A DNA stretch of 64,000 nucleotides from Neglectibacter timonensis (lineage in GTDB: Bacteria; Bacillota; Clostridia; Oscillospirales; Acutalibacteraceae). The stretch spans positions 729,524 through 793,523 of the forward strand of contig NZ_LT160639.1 of NCBI RefSeq assembly GCF_900048895.1, read 5' to 3'. Every line of letters starts with the position of its first letter. The stretch's first letter is position 1. Shown here one piece after another: positions 24,775-32,790 of this stretch. The notes beneath the pieces are model-generated. The model searched no databases. It had not been told where the DNA came from and saw only the letters and a program-made list of their open reading frames with translations. Both the position numbers and the translations under genes were made by a program.

Positions 24775-26976
24775 ATGGTCAACAGAATCAATATATTCCA
24801 GCCGGATGCTCCCATGAGCTACGATGACAGGATCAAAATTTTAAAGGAAAGAAAGCTTGAGGAAACCAGGGTGAAGTCCACCATGAAGGTGTATCAGGAC
24901 GGGGATGACTATGGAAGCATCCCGGCTCCGGAGACGTACCAGTTCCATTGCATTCCGAACCACGAGAACGGTTCCTGGTACGGGTATGACGGGTGGAGCA
25001 AGAATTTTTACAAGCTGATGACTGAGCACCCGGTCTACATTGATCCGGTGGACGCGTTCACCTGCCGCTGGATGTTCAGTATGATCTGGTTTGACGAGAA
25101 ATCCCCGGACAAGGGGCTGAACTGGAACCCGAATTTTCCCTACGATGATCTCAAGCCGGAACAGGAACTGTATGGCATTATCTCCGGGATCGGCTCGGAC
25201 GCGCACTTCGGCGGCGACTACCGGATCGGGTTGAGCCTTGGCTGGGGCGGGATCTTGGAAAAGCTGGCTTTCTACCGCAAAAAGCACCCCGAACACGCAG
25301 AGTTTTACGACGCGGAGGAACTTGTGGTGCACGGTGTGCAGAACTGGATCTCGCACGCGATTGAGGAGAGCGAGCGTCTGGCCCGTGTGGAGCGCCATCC
25401 GGTCCTGCGGGAAAACCTGCTTCAAATGGCGCAGGTAAATCGCAACATCCTCAACGGTGCGCCCAAAACCATGCGGGAAGCCTGTCAGTGGGTTTGCTGG
25501 TTCAACATGGCCAGCCGCACCTACAACCGCGACGGAGCGGGTTTCCAGCTCGATGAAGTGCTCAAACAGTACTACGATGCCGACATGAAAGAGGGGAGGA
25601 TCACCAGGGACGAGGCGATCTTCTACATCGCTTGTCTGTTGCTCAACGATCCGCACTATTACCAGATCGGAGGGACAAACGAAAACGGCGATCCCCTGCT
25701 CAGCGAGTTCAGCTATATGGTGCTCGAGGGAGCGGATAAGCTGGATTCGGCTTGCAACATCACGGTAAGAGTGGACGAAAACATCGACAGAAAGTTCCTG
25801 AACAAAGCGGTGGACTACCTGTTCAAGAACAAGAACGGCTGGCCGCGCTTTTCCGGTGACGAGGCCCTGAACAGAGGCTTCATGCGTTTGGGCTATCCCG
25901 AATCGCTTGCCCGGCAGAGGATCGCGGTGGGCTGCCACTGGATGAGCTTGCCCGGCATGGAGTACAGCTTGAATGACTGCGTCAAAATCAACAGCGCTAA
26001 GGTGTTCGAGGTTGCCATGGATGAGATGATGAGCCATAAGGGCCCATACTCCACACAACTGCTGTGGGATCTGTACCAGAGACATATGGCCCGGGCTGTA
26101 GAGGTAACTGCCGAGGGTATCGCGTTCCACCTGCGGTACCAACAGTACAACGAGCCGGAGCTGATGTTGAACCTGATCAGTCATGGTCCTATCGAAAAAG
26201 GTCTGGATATGACGTGCGGCGGCGCCATGTACTACAACCTCTGCATGGACGGCTCGGCTATTGCCACGGTGGCGGACTCTTTTGGCGCACTGCAGCAGCG
26301 GGTGGAGGAGGAGAAGCGGATCGACTGGGAGACGCTTTACCATCATCTGAAAACAGATTTCCAGGATAAGGGCGGTGAGCTTGTACGCCAGATGCTCTCC
26401 CGCAGTGCCCGCTACGGCGGCGGAAACACCATCAGCGACCAGTGGGCGGTGAAAATTTCGGAGTCATACTCCAACCAGGTGCGCTCCGTCAGCCAGAAGT
26501 ATCCGGGCTACCAGTTTATCCCCGGCTGGTTCAGCTGGTCGAATACGATTGTGCTCGGCAAGCAGGTAGGTGCCACCCCCAACGGCCGCCACGCCTTCGA
26601 GCCGATCAACCATGGGGCCAACCCGCACCCCGGCTTCCGCAAGGACGGCGCCCTCACCGCAATGAGCAATTCCATCTGCGCGGTGCAGCCGGGCTATGGG
26701 AATACCGCGCCGGTACAGCTGGAGCTTGACCCTGGTATGGGGCGCGGTGAGGAGGCTGTGCAAAAGATCGCCGACTATATCATGACGCTGTTCGAGCAGG
26801 GGGCCACCCTGCTGAACATCAATATTGTGAACGGTCAGCAGATTCTCGAAGCCGACAAGGACCCCAGCAAGTACCCCAACCTGGTGGTACGCGTCACGGG
26901 CTTTACGGCGTACTTCTGCTCTCTGACTCCGGAGTTCAGAAAACTGGTGGTGGATCGTATTCTCATACAGGGATGA
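24775..26976 (+). CDS. Glycyl radical enzyme of unassigned specificity
   Basis: The 733-residue protein has the C-terminal glycyl-radical loop VRVTGFTAYF with Gly709 and the usual tail LTPEFRKLVVDRIL. The mid-protein thiyl-radical site is Cys387 in RIAVGCHWMSLPG. Known GRE eliminases (glycerol, propanediol, choline, hydroxyproline, isethionate) have C-x-E, where Glu is the base; here the residues are His-Trp. At 733 residues it is shorter than most (about 780-850). The N-terminal region DPVDAFTCRWMFSMIWF and the segment LLLNDPHYYQIGG do not match a family I can name. ATG 24775 follows AAGGGAGAGG. Its neighbours point to a sugar-like substrate. Confidence 0.9.
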   Translation: MVNRINIFQPDAPMSYDDRIKILKERKLEETRVKSTMKVYQDGDDYGSIPAPETYQFHCIPNHENGSWYGYDGWSKNFYKLMTEHPVYIDPVDAFTCRWMFSMIWFDEKSPDKGLNWNPNFPYDDLKPEQELYGIISGIGSDAHFGGDYRIGLSLGWGGILEKLAFYRKKHPEHAEFYDAEELVVHGVQNWISHAIEESERLARVERHPVLRENLLQMAQVNRNILNGAPKTMREACQWVCWFNMASRTYNRDGAGFQLDEVLKQYYDADMKEGRITRDEAIFYIACLLLNDPHYYQIGGTNENGDPLLSEFSYMVLEGADKLDSACNITVRVDENIDRKFLNKAVDYLFKNKNGWPRFSGDEALNRGFMRLGYPESLARQRIAVGCHWMSLPGMEYSLNDCVKINSAKVFEVAMDEMMSHKGPYSTQLLWDLYQRHMARAVEVTAEGIAFHLRYQQYNEPELMLNLISHGPIEKGLDMTCGGAMYYNLCMDGSAIATVADSFGALQQRVEEEKRIDWETLYHHLKTDFQDKGGELVRQMLSRSARYGGGNTISDQWAVKISESYSNQVRSVSQKYPGYQFIPGWFSWSNTIVLGKQVGATPNGRHAFEPINHGANPHPGFRKDGALTAMSNSICAVQPGYGNTAPVQLELDPGMGRGEEAVQKIADYIMTLFEQGATLLNINIVNGQQILEADKDPSKYPNLVVRVTGFTAYFCSLTPEFRKLVVDRILIQG

Positions 26977-27110
26977 ACAAATGATTTGGCTTGGCTTCTG
27001 TTTTTTCTACGTCACGGTTTTATTGCGAAAATAAATCCTAAATGGCAGGCTGAGCAGGAAGCATAAAGAAATATCAGAAATCATTTGGTCAGATACGTAA
27101 ACTTTCTGCA

Positions 27111-27144
27111 GGGAGGCATCGTGCAAGCGGTGCCTCCCTGTTTT
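27111..27144 (+). terminator. Terminator of the GRE operon
   Basis: GGGAGGCA (27111-27118) pairs with TGCCTCCC (27131-27138), followed by TGTTTT. It lies 134 bp after the GRE stop. I see no other gene between 26977 and 27476. Confidence 0.75.
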
Positions 27145-27208
27145 GATATGCTTTAGCGAAACGAGAGCCCCCGACTAGGACGGGGAGAGTAAAAGAAATT
27201 ATATAATG

Positions 27209-27276
27209 AAAAGACCTTCTGGTAGAATAAAGTTGCGGTCGGTCAACTGCAACAATAAAAAACCAGGAGGTCTTTT
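27209..27276. repeat. Two-tier imperfect palindrome, possible mobile-element relic
   Basis: Outer arms AAAAGACCTTCTGG (27209-27222) and CCAGGAGGTCTTTT (27263-27276) pair with one wobble. Inner arms GTTGCGGT (27232-27239) and ACTGCAAC (27246-27253) also pair with one wobble. The unit is 68 bp, directly after a TATAAT word. It could be a small non-autonomous element or the left end of a lost insertion. Confidence 0.5.
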
Positions 27277-27476
27277 CTAAGCCTTCGGTTCTGCCAGGGG
27301 ACATGACCAATTCAGGAAGCATGTTTCCCAAATGGAACGGTGCCAGCCTTTTTACCAGATAAGGTGTAAAAATGAATTAACACTTCAACATCCCGTGAAA
27401 TATGACACACATACACATATAGAAAGTAAATTCAATAGTTTGAGTAAAGCCTGCGGTCCCAAGGAAGGAGACTGAA

Positions 27477-28490
27477 ATGAGAAAAGAAAGTGCAATCATT
27501 CGCAAGTGCTCTGCTCAGAGAACGGGAGAGCCGTTTCATTACGCCTCAATCCAGCATATTCTTTCCAACATTATGAATGCAGGAATTCTTCGCAGCGGAG
27601 AAACGAAGTCGGAGGTGTTTCCTGAGCTGCAGATTGTTTCTCTGGAACAATTTAATCGTGTGGCAAAGGCTCGTGAGCAGCGTTCCGTAAATTATGCGAT
27701 AAAGTGCGGCGGAACCACCGAGACAGTGCAGCTGGAGGATGGCACGGAAGCCACCGTCGTTCGCCCGCCTCGCGCCTATCCTCGAAAGATCGTAGGAAAA
27801 GCCCTCTTGTCAGGCAATGTGTATTGCGGTCACTGCGGTGGCCGCATTTTTGCAACTACCGCAAGAAAAACGCATCGCCCAACGGAGGACAATGAGCGTA
27901 TCGCCATCTATAAATGCTACAACCGAGCGCAGCACAAGGAACAATGCGACGGACCATCCACCTATCGTGCCGAGAAGGTGGATAAGGTGATCGAACATCT
28001 TCTGCGGGGGATTTTTGAACGAGCCAAGAGGATTGATGAAAAAACCATTTTAAAAATGCTGGTCGACGCTTCGGCGGAACAGTGTCAGCAGGAGCTGAAA
28101 GCCGCAAAGCTGGAATATACCAAGACGATGAAGGAATTGTCAAGGTGGGGAGATTTGATGCTGGACTCTCTGGATGGCACTTGTGTTTTTACGCCGGAGC
28201 AGGTGAAGGCCAGGCTGGACGATGTGCAGGCAACAGCGGACGAGATAGCCCACCAGGTTCAGCAGCTGGAAGAGAAGAGCCGTCAGATGAAGCCTGCGGC
28301 AGCCGATCTTCTGAGGGAGCATCAACAGATTCTGACATGGGCAGAACTGTTCGACTCCGCCGCGATAGGGGAGAAGAAGGTCATTGCGTCCTACCTGATC
28401 AAGGCGGTCACCTTAACCCGCGGCTATGGGATCCAGGTCGACTTCAATATCTCCGAGGCGCAGTTTTTGAATGGGCTGGAGATGGGGTGA
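27477..28490 (+). pseudogene. Large serine recombinase, C-terminal part only
   Basis: The 337-residue frame contains the end of a Recombinase domain (SIQHILSNIMNAGILRSG ... FPELQIVSLEQFNRV). A zinc ribbon follows (C117, C120, C147, C157; VYCGHCGGRIF and KCYNR), then a coiled coil (about 205-300) and a C-terminal strand region. The N-terminal resolvase domain with the catalytic serine is absent, and no such sequence is visible upstream. It is therefore an N-terminally truncated integrase-type gene. ATG 27477 follows AAGGAAGGAG, so a truncated DNA-binding protein could still be made. It fits the idea that this stretch is an integrated element. Confidence 0.85.
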
Positions 28491-28544
28491 GGGGGCGCGA
28501 TGATAACGAGGTTTCTTTCCATGATGCAAAAGCATGGGCTCACT

Positions 28545-29819
28545 TTAGTTTTTCAGACATCCAATGGGAACCACACAAACGCCGTCATGCCGGCGATACG
28601 CGTAATCCCCGATTCCCGTCAGAACCATAAGGAAAGAAGGGGACTTCATTTTTTCCGTGTCGATTTTCTCCTGCATCGCTTTCAGACTTTTTGCCCCTTC
28701 TTCGATAAGCTTATCGCCGCCGAGTTTCATTTCAATCAAGCCGTATTTCCCGTTTCTCAAGTGAATGACAGCATCACATTCCTGCCCGTCCTTGTCACGG
28801 TAGTGATACACCTCCCCGTTCAGAGCATCCGCAAATACACGCAGATCCCTCACGCAAAGAGTTTCAAACAGAAATCCAAAGGTTTTGAGATCGTTTAAAA
28901 GATCGGTTGGACCAACACCAAGAGCCGCTGCCGCAATCGACGGATCTATATAATATCGTGTGTCGGACGAGCGAATCGCAGTCTTTGACCGAAGGTTCGG
29001 GTTCCATGCCGGCATATCTTCTACAACGAAGATTTTACGAAGAGCGTCGAGATAGGAGGCTACCGTCTCCTCGCTGATAGGGGATTCGTCATTTGCGGCA
29101 ATATCCTGTGCGATGACGGTGTTCGGTACCTGCCCACCTTGGTTTCTTGCATAGGAGCGCATAAGGCGCTTGACTCTTTCAGGATTTTTCTGAACATGGT
29201 CTGCCCGGTTTATATCGGAGTGCACCACAGCATCATAGTAATCGCGCGCCTGATCCAGCGCGATTTCATCGCGCATATCGATAGCCTGTGGCCAGCCGCC
29301 TCTGCATATGAGAAATGCCAGACGATCCAAGCTGAGGTTCGCAGTTCCGTCAACCTCTTCCGTATTCTCAAACAGCACCTTTAAGCTGATATCCCCTGTA
29401 GAGTCTCCAGACTCATATAGACTCATGGGCCGCATGGTTAGCCAGGTGAAGCGGCCTGTGCCGGAGTGTGTTATTTCTTTGGTGTCGGCAGGAACAGCAG
29501 AGCCAGTAAGAATGAACTGTCCAAGTTCACCGCGGTGGTCTACCTCAAAACGAACAGCGTCCCACAGCTTGGGAGCCAGCTGCCATTCGTCGATCAATCT
29601 TGGCACGGCGCCCTTCAAGAGCCTTTTCGGATTCAGTTCAGACATGGTGAGGTTCTGTTCTTTCTTTTCGGGATCATCCATATACAGAATGCTGGCTGCA
29701 ATCTGTTCGGCGGTTGTGGTTTTGCCGCACCATTTGGGGCCTTCGATGAGAACCGCGCCTTTGCCTTCCAGCTTACGCTTCAATATGTCATCAGCAACTC
29801 GTTTTCTGTAGACCTTCAT
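28545..29819 (-). CDS. AAA-type ATPase with DUF4143 nuclease-like C-terminal domain
   Basis: The 424-residue protein has Walker A GPKWCGKTTT (residues 27-36), a Walker B-like LIDEWQLAP, the sensor strand FILTGSA and the AAA_14/DUF4143 layout. The C-terminal region (about 300-410) resembles a PD-(D/E)xK-type fold: D in DAVIHL and E-x-K in LIEMKLGG. Members are common in anaerobes, mobile islands and defence islands, but their function is not established. It is convergent with the recombinase remnant and lies near the island's right end. Confidence 0.9.
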   Translation of the reverse strand: MKVYRKRVADDILKRKLEGKGAVLIEGPKWCGKTTTAEQIAASILYMDDPEKKEQNLTMSELNPKRLLKGAVPRLIDEWQLAPKLWDAVRFEVDHRGELGQFILTGSAVPADTKEITHSGTGRFTWLTMRPMSLYESGDSTGDISLKVLFENTEEVDGTANLSLDRLAFLICRGGWPQAIDMRDEIALDQARDYYDAVVHSDINRADHVQKNPERVKRLMRSYARNQGGQVPNTVIAQDIAANDESPISEETVASYLDALRKIFVVEDMPAWNPNLRSKTAIRSSDTRYYIDPSIAAAALGVGPTDLLNDLKTFGFLFETLCVRDLRVFADALNGEVYHYRDKDGQECDAVIHLRNGKYGLIEMKLGGDKLIEEGAKSLKAMQEKIDTEKMKSPSFLMVLTGIGDYAYRRHDGVCVVPIGCLKN

Positions 29820-30001
29820 TTCGACTCCCTCGATTCCGCTTTTTCTTTAGTATACACCGTGTTGTCAGATATTCCAAGAGTTTTCCGAAGATTGGCGAAA
29901 TATTATTCCGATGGTTGGCGAAGAAAAGGGCCGATTAACCGCTCTTGTCCGCTCAAAATCGGAGCAGGAGTGCGCACCGTCCGATGAAAAATTCCGAACA
30001 A

Positions 30002-30103
30002 TACGCATCCCGTGCCGGTTTTGAACGATACGCATCCATTCTCTTCCACATGATCGGTGGATGCGTTATGTCGCGTTCGGGAGAGCGTTCGGTTCGCATC
30101 CGA
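30002..30103 (+). repeat. Dispersed ACGCATCC/TTCGCATCC words (right end)
   Basis: TACGCATCC occurs at 30002-30010 and 30029-30037, its complement GGATGCGT at 30059-30066, and TTCGCATCC inside the tRNA remnant. This mirrors the cluster at the left end (9437-9585). The 260 bp between the ATPase gene and the tRNA remnant contain no gene. Confidence 0.5.
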
Positions 30104-30137
30104 GAGGTCGAGAGTTCGAGTCTCTTCAGGTCCACCA
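30079..30137 (+). pseudogene. tRNA-Ala 3'-end remnant (right attachment site)
   Basis: These 59 nt match the last 59 nt of tRNA-Ala(CGC) (9273-9331) at 54 positions, including the D-stem 3' half, whole anticodon arm, T arm and CCA. There is no 5' half. The changes covary in the T stem: G52:C62 becomes A52:U62 and A49:C65 becomes G49:U65. The remnant therefore descends from a once-functional tRNA. This is the standard trace of integration into a tRNA 3' end. Confidence 0.88.
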
Positions 30138-30142
30138 ACAGA

Positions 30143-30186
30143 ACAGATCTGTTTTTTATTGAAAGATAAAAGACAGATCTGTTTTC
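30143..30186 (+). terminator. Orphaned tRNA terminator
   Basis: Two copies of ACAGATCTGT (30143-30152, 30173-30182) can pair as a stem extended by TTTTAT/ATAAAA, followed by TTTT. It lies 5 nt after the tRNA remnant and is probably the original terminator of the split tRNA gene. Confidence 0.6.
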
Positions 30187-30331
30187 ATTTCTTGAAAAGC
30201 AAGAAAATCAGGGGATTCATCATCACATTTCCCAAAATAATGCTTCCAAAGCAACTAAAACATACAGATGATTATATTTGAGTTTCTCTTCAATTTAAAA
30301 GATAATGATACGTGAGGTATTCAGTGTGGGC

Positions 30332-30361
30332 AAAAAAAGGACCGAGCAATACGCTCGGTCC
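30332..30361 (-). terminator. Terminator of the Opp/AGE operon
   Basis: GGACCGAGC (30339-30347) pairs with GCTCGGTCC (30353-30361). On the minus strand it is followed by a seven-T run. It closes the long minus-strand operon starting at 40960. Confidence 0.85.
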
Positions 30362-30365
30362 TTCG

Positions 30366-30647
30366 TTATTTCACAACATCCGAAATGATTTTATTTACCT
30401 TCAATTCGGGCTTGGCCGCCGACATCAGCGAATTTGCTACCAGACACTTATTCCCCAGTGAGATGAAATTCATGGCCATTTCCGCTGTAATCTCTCTATT
30501 CTCTTTGGCTCTTGTAAATTCTTTCTCATTTACCATCTCAGGCAAGCATTTTTTTACCATCCTCAGTTGATCTCTCAACGCCTCCACGAGTTCCTGTATT
30601 CTCCAGTATCCATAAATAGTCTCAGAGATTCTTGCCTTGCAATTCAC
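30366..30647 (-). pseudogene. Small C-terminal fragment, possibly of a GntR/FadR-type regulator
   Basis: A frame of about 93 codons (GTG at 30647; open upstream to 30725) ends just before a strong terminator. The sequence includes DALGFLAENSGRLV, ISETIYGYWRIQELVEALRDQ and REITAEMAMNF. The pattern weakly recalls the end of FCD ligand-binding domains, where a hydrolysable-looking His-rich tail is usual but absent here. There is no DNA-binding domain. It is probably the remains of a regulator truncated when the dehydrogenase end was joined here, or an unrelated small protein. Confidence 0.4.
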
Positions 30648-30699
30648 AAGCCTACCGGAATTTTCCGCCAGAAAACCCAGGGCATCTCCGCCAGTCAGA

Positions 30700-31812
30700 T
30701 CAGACTGTGGATAGTTCGGGGCTGTTTACTGATGCAGGAACGGTTTCGAATTCATCTTTATTTTGTACCCGCTTTTCAGGTTGCATATCAACGATAACCT
30801 TCATTGTGCTTTCACGATTTTCATCAATATACTTATAAGCGCTCTGATATTGCTGGAAAGAAAACTTCTTGGAAATCAAGGGCTTCAGCTGTACCTTGCG
30901 CTCGCTTACTAGCTCGATCGCCTTTTGATAGTCCTCGTTCCGATACATCATGGATGTATTCAGACTCAGTTCATGGTCATTGAGTACAGCCAAATCCACT
31001 GTGGCCATTCCATCAAACACAGCCACTAGTATTAAAACGCTGCCCTTCCTAGCACTACGAATAGCCTGATTCATAGTGATATTGTTACCGGCACAATCAT
31101 AAATCACATCAGCCTTATCGGGACCAAAATATCGTATAAATTCTGTGGCGAAATCCTCTGTTTTGGTATTGATACACGCCTCAACACCAACCTCTTTGGC
31201 CTTAGCCAATCGGATATCACTTACATCAGTAATCATTACATTATGAGCTCCCAGGCCCTTAGCTACTTGCGCAGTCAAAATTCCGATAGGGCCAGCCCCT
31301 AAAACACATATGCTTTTCCCATTCACATCGCCCGCGCAGCCAACTGCATGGACTGCAACAGCCAAAGGCTCAATCAGGGCCCCCTCCTCCAAGCTTATTG
31401 TCTCCGGAAGCGCTGTGACTCTTTTCGCATCCACTGCAAAATACTGAGAAGCCATCCCCGTTGTTTGAAATCCCATAACCTTCAGCTTCTCGCAAAGGTT
31501 ATATTTACCATGGCGGCAGGGATAGCATTCTCCGCATACTACTTGGGGCTGTACGGTCACTTTTTGGCCGATTGTAAACCCCGTTGTACCCTCTCCAATC
31601 TTCTCGATCAAGCCAGATACTTCATGGCCTTGAGTGACGGGATAGCTGGTAAATGGATGTTTCCCATGATAGACATGGATATCCGATCCACATATACCAA
31701 TATTCATAATTTTAATCAATACCTCTCCCGTTTTGGGATCCGGTACCGGCACTTCGTGGAATTCAATCTGGCCAGGGGATATCATCACTTGCTGCAGCAT
31801 CGTTTTCATCAT
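30700..31812 (-). CDS. Zinc-dependent medium-chain dehydrogenase (sorbitol/threonine dehydrogenase-like)
   Basis: The 370-residue protein has the catalytic-zinc motif C41-GSDIH and GHE at 62-64, and four structural-zinc cysteines (C93, C96, C99, C107). Its NAD-binding loop is VLGAGPIG. It oxidises a secondary alcohol, usually a polyol or sugar. ATG 31812 is preferred: it follows GGAGGC and starts just after the upstream aldo/keto reductase stop. The frame is open to 31920. The tail after about residue 345 (EKRVQNKDEFETVPASVNSP) is longer than usual. Confidence 0.92.
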   Translation of the reverse strand: MMKTMLQQVMISPGQIEFHEVPVPDPKTGEVLIKIMNIGICGSDIHVYHGKHPFTSYPVTQGHEVSGLIEKIGEGTTGFTIGQKVTVQPQVVCGECYPCRHGKYNLCEKLKVMGFQTTGMASQYFAVDAKRVTALPETISLEEGALIEPLAVAVHAVGCAGDVNGKSICVLGAGPIGILTAQVAKGLGAHNVMITDVSDIRLAKAKEVGVEACINTKTEDFATEFIRYFGPDKADVIYDCAGNNITMNQAIRSARKGSVLILVAVFDGMATVDLAVLNDHELSLNTSMMYRNEDYQKAIELVSERKVQLKPLISKKFSFQQYQSAYKYIDENRESTMKVIVDMQPEKRVQNKDEFETVPASVNSPELSTV

Positions 31813-31825
31813 ATGTCCGCCTCCA

Positions 31826-32773
31826 TCAACCACGGGCAAGCCAGCAGGCATCTTCAGGGGTAACAAGCTTTTCTCCTGCCAACAGGCTTTCCAGTAACAT
31901 TTCCTTGTTATCCGATCCAATGATTGGAATACAAGTAACCTCGTTTTGTATCAGATAACCCAAGATCGGTACCGCCAATGGCACTTCGTGCTCCCTAGCA
32001 TATTTTTGAGCGCGAGCCAGTCGGCGCATATTTTCCGGTGATCCGTAATTACGCTGGACTTCCATATCTAAAGAGGCCAAGCCTCCGGCTGCAACCTTTT
32101 GAAAAAATCCCTGAGCTTGAGCGCTAAATGCAAAAACGGGCATTTCGTGCTTCTTATACCATTCATAGGAATCATCATCCATTACCAAAGAAGTGTACTG
32201 TTGAAAATAGAGACTGAGCGTATCCGCAAAACTCCACTGAATCTGGCTGCTTCCAAAACCTATCTGTCCGCTTTCTTTAGCATAATTATTCGCTGAAGCA
32301 ATGCGTTCCACTGTCCAGTTAGAAGCGCCGATCATGCGGATCTTGCCACTTTTAAGCAAACGGTTTAATCCATCTATAATACCTTCCACTGGCTCCTTTT
32401 TATCATCCTTGTGCACCCAATAGATGTCTACATGATCAGTATTTAGAGCCTTTAAACTTGTATCGAGGTCCGACTTCATTTCCTCATAGGACAGACGGGA
32501 TTTTCCGTCTTCGTTAGGATGACCACATTTGGTAGAGACAATAATCCGGTTTCGATTGCCCCGAATCTTCATATATTCGCCTACCAATTCCTCAGCTCTG
32601 CCACCGGCATAAGCACGAGCAGTATCAATACAATTCCCACCGTATTCCAAATAGCAGTCGTAGATAGAAAACAGCTCTTCCTTAGAGAGTGCTTGCATCC
32701 GGACGGCGGAACCAATTGCCAGTTTCGATACATGGAGCAAATCTCCGTTTGCCTTGATATCCGTATAGATCAT
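31826..32773 (-). CDS. Aldo/keto reductase
   Basis: The 315-residue TIM-barrel oxidoreductase shows the tetrad regions NCIDTARAYAGGRAEE (D and Y), VSTKCGH (K) and IYWVHKDD (H), plus MIGASNWTVERI. Such enzymes reduce sugar aldehydes or ketones with NADPH. ATG 32773 follows GAGGAG; an in-frame TTG at 32794 overlaps the previous gene and is less likely. It sits between the ceramidase-like gene and the dehydrogenase. The pair could interconvert a carbonyl and a hydroxyl of the imported compound. Confidence 0.92.
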   Translation of the reverse strand: MIYTDIKANGDLLHVSKLAIGSAVRMQALSKEELFSIYDCYLEYGGNCIDTARAYAGGRAEELVGEYMKIRGNRNRIIVSTKCGHPNEDGKSRLSYEEMKSDLDTSLKALNTDHVDIYWVHKDDKKEPVEGIIDGLNRLLKSGKIRMIGASNWTVERIASANNYAKESGQIGFGSSQIQWSFADTLSLYFQQYTSLVMDDDSYEWYKKHEMPVFAFSAQAQGFFQKVAAGGLASLDMEVQRNYGSPENMRRLARAQKYAREHEVPLAVPILGYLIQNEVTCIPIIGSDNKEMLLESLLAGEKLVTPEDACWLARG

Positions 32774-32790
32774 ACTATATGGCTCCTCAT

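Noticed and set aside
24841-26346. Open frame of 501 codons antisense to the GRE gene
   Set aside because: It is a mirror of a GC-rich gene, with low-complexity His/Arg/Val content, no domain and no ribosome-binding site. The GRE frame has all expected motifs.
30366-30647. Intact small regulatory gene
   Set aside because: It has no DNA-binding domain, the GTG start lacks a ribosome-binding site and the frame is open upstream into the dehydrogenase end. It is better read as a fragment.
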